Shown one piece after another: positions 13,134 through 14,218 of a stretch of DNA of 14,218 bases. Each line of letters opens with the position of its first letter. Position 1 is the first letter of the stretch. Location of the stretch: positions 1-14,218 of the forward strand of contig JBIKVN010000060.1 in assembly GCA_044356865.1 (NCBI GenBank), given 5' to 3'. Source of the DNA: JBEIUL01 sp044356865. Its GTDB lineage: Bacteria; Planctomycetota; Phycisphaerae; Phycisphaerales; SM1A02. The notes beneath the pieces were generated by a model, which was given only the letters and a program-made list of their open reading frames with translations, was not told the origin of the DNA and made no database searches. A program made the translations under genes and the position numbers.

Positions 13134-14218
13134 GTGCCGCGACGCACCACTCTCTCGACGTTCGGACTCATCGCCTTGGCGCTCGCGGGCGGCCACGCCC
13201 TTGCGAACGACCGTCCGAAGCCGTCGGCGCCCCCCGCACCGGTCCCGCCTGAGTCGGTCGGATCGGCGACCGGAAGCGCCCTTTCGTCGGCAGCGCTGGC
13301 CACCCCTCGCCGCCAGGAGTCAAGCGACCGGCCCGCCCCGCGACCGCAGCCCGCCCCCAGTCCCGACGAGACCGAAGGCGCCGAGGAAGAGGGAATCCCC
13401 GGCGACCCGATCCTCGAGGGCGAGATCGCGCCGGTCGAGGCGGTGAACGGCCTCGGCGGCCGCGGCGGCATCGCGGCGCCTCCCGAGCGGAGCCGCCGCG
13501 CCATCGACGACGAGAAGGTGACCCTCGGGTTCCGCAAGGAGAAGATCGAGTCGCTCATCCCGTTCATCCAGGAGTGGACCGGCAAGGCGGTGATGCTCCG
13601 GCTGACCTCGGTCGCCCCGATCGAGATCACGCTCATCAACGACGAGCCGATCTCGAAGCACGAGGCCCTCGACCTGCTCTTCCAGGCCTTCCGCCTGAAC
13701 GGCATCGGCGTGGTCGAGACCGACAAGGTCGTGATGATCGAGCTGCTCACCGACATGGGCAAGATCCAGCCGAGCGTCGTGCTCGGCCCGGACGTCGACG
13801 TGATGGCGATGAGGGAAGACGGCAACATCGTGGTGAAGGTCTTCCGGGCCCGCAACGCGAAGGCGTCCGACCTCTTCGACCGGCTGCAGGACTCGATCCC
13901 CGACTATGCGAAGCTCAGCGTCGACGCGAACTCGAACCAGCTGGTGCTGGACGGTGATGTGGGCCTCGCGAAGAAGGTCCAGTTGCTGCTCGACCTGCTC
14001 GACGTGCCGCCCTATGTCGACGTGGTCACCGAGACCTTCCGCATCAAGTACCAGGACGCCGACACCATCGCCCAGAACATCCGCGACCTCTTCGAGGGCG
14101 GCGGCGCCGGCGGCGGCGGGCGGTCGACCGGGGCCCGCGCGACCAACCGCGCCCAGCAGCGGCCCGGCCAGCCCGTTCCCGTGCAGCAGGCGGGCGGCGG
14201 CGGAGCGCCGCCGGTCGG
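13134..14218 (+). CDS. gspD: Secretin GspD, N-terminal part (cut by right window edge)
   Basis: 361 codons are visible and the frame is open at the window end. From GTG 13134 there is a signal peptide (basic start PRRTT, core FGLIALALAGG, likely cleavage after HALA). A Pro/Ala/Glu-rich stretch of about 100 residues follows, then an N0-like domain from about 129 (VTLGFRKEKIESLIPFIQEW, with EITLINDEPISKHEALDLLF). N1-like sequence spans about 231-294 (DANSNQLVLDG), and N2-like sequence starts near 295 (TFRIKYQDADTIAQNIRDLF). Within the N2-like part a Gly/Gln/Pro-rich insertion begins at about 322 and runs to the edge. The membrane-channel domain is beyond the window. GspD forms the outer-membrane pore; N0 docks GspC. 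PilQ is the main alternative. Confidence 0.92.
   Translation, partial: MPRRTTLSTFGLIALALAGGHALANDRPKPSAPPAPVPPESVGSATGSALSSAALATPRRQESSDRPAPRPQPAPSPDETEGAEEEGIPGDPILEGEIAPVEAVNGLGGRGGIAAPPERSRRAIDDEKVTLGFRKEKIESLIPFIQEWTGKAVMLRLTSVAPIEITLINDEPISKHEALDLLFQAFRLNGIGVVETDKVVMIELLTDMGKIQPSVVLGPDVDVMAMREDGNIVVKVFRARNAKASDLFDRLQDSIPDYAKLSVDANSNQLVLDGDVGLAKKVQLLLDLLDVPPYVDVVTETFRIKYQDADTIAQNIRDLFEGGGAGGGGRSTGARATNRAQQRPGQPVPVQQAGGGGAPPV

Noticed and set aside
13574..13957. Closed 127-codon frame in another frame of the gspD region
   Set aside because: The true gene is the frame opened at GTG 13134, which runs off the window end and contains the secretin N-domains; the 13574 frame is its shadow.
2259..14218. 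Whole cluster as a type IV pilus instead of T2SS
   Set aside because: GspG has the canonical DPWG and GADGQPGGEGEN signature, a GspK without Glu5 is present, and no PilT-like retraction ATPase or PilA is seen in the window. The L-M-C-D part is Pil-like in order, which is reported as a finding.
1..14218. CRISPR arrays, tRNA or rRNA genes, insertion sequences
   Set aside because: No regularly spaced repeats, no tRNA-like or rRNA-like sequence, and no transposase or terminal inverted repeats were seen in reading both strands.

Overview
The window is GC-rich and densely coding, with every supported gene on the + strand. It holds the 3' end of a CoA-transferase gene, one large secreted protein of unknown function, and an almost complete type II secretion (T2SS) gene cluster running gspE-F-G-H-I-J-K-L-M-C-D, with gspD cut by the right edge. 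The organism is probably a planctomycete (Phycisphaerae-like). This is inferred from four things: high GC, weak or absent Shine-Dalgarno sequences at several starts, Pro/Gly/Ala-rich linkers in the envelope-spanning proteins, and a non-proteobacterial gene order. No rRNA or other marker gene is present to confirm it.

Layout: 1-563 is the C-terminal part of a succinyl-CoA:3-ketoacid CoA-transferase subunit A. 564-790 is a 227-base spacer with two small inverted repeats. 791-2215 encodes a secreted alpha-helical protein built from three diverged repeats of about 120 residues. 2259-5145 encodes the GspE ATPase and GspF platform protein. 5181-9159 is a tightly coupled pseudopilin block (G, H, I, J, K). 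9269-13052 is a coupled block of three inner-membrane assembly proteins (GspL-, GspM- and GspC-like). 13134 to the end is the N-terminal third or so of a secretin (GspD).

How the genes work together (family knowledge): GspE hydrolyses ATP at the cytoplasmic face. GspF, GspL and GspM form the inner-membrane platform. GspG is the major pseudopilin, and GspH-I-J-K form the tip of the pseudopilus that pushes substrates through the GspD channel. GspC links the platform to GspD. The prepilin peptidase (GspO) is not in this window. Pseudopilin genes overlap by 4-14 bases or lie 2 bases apart, and L-M-C overlap by ATGA. Larger gaps lie between F and G (35 bases), K and L (109) and C and D (81), dividing the cluster into expression blocks.

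The main novelties are: (1) a roughly 46-56 residue C-terminal module shared, without gaps, by the GspL-like and GspC-like proteins; (2) an L-M-C-D order that matches pilM/N-O-P-Q of type IV pili, attached to a T2SS pseudopilin set; (3) an EF-hand-like calcium loop pair inserted in GspK; (4) Asp instead of Glu at position +5 of GspI; (5) the triple-repeat secreted protein just upstream.
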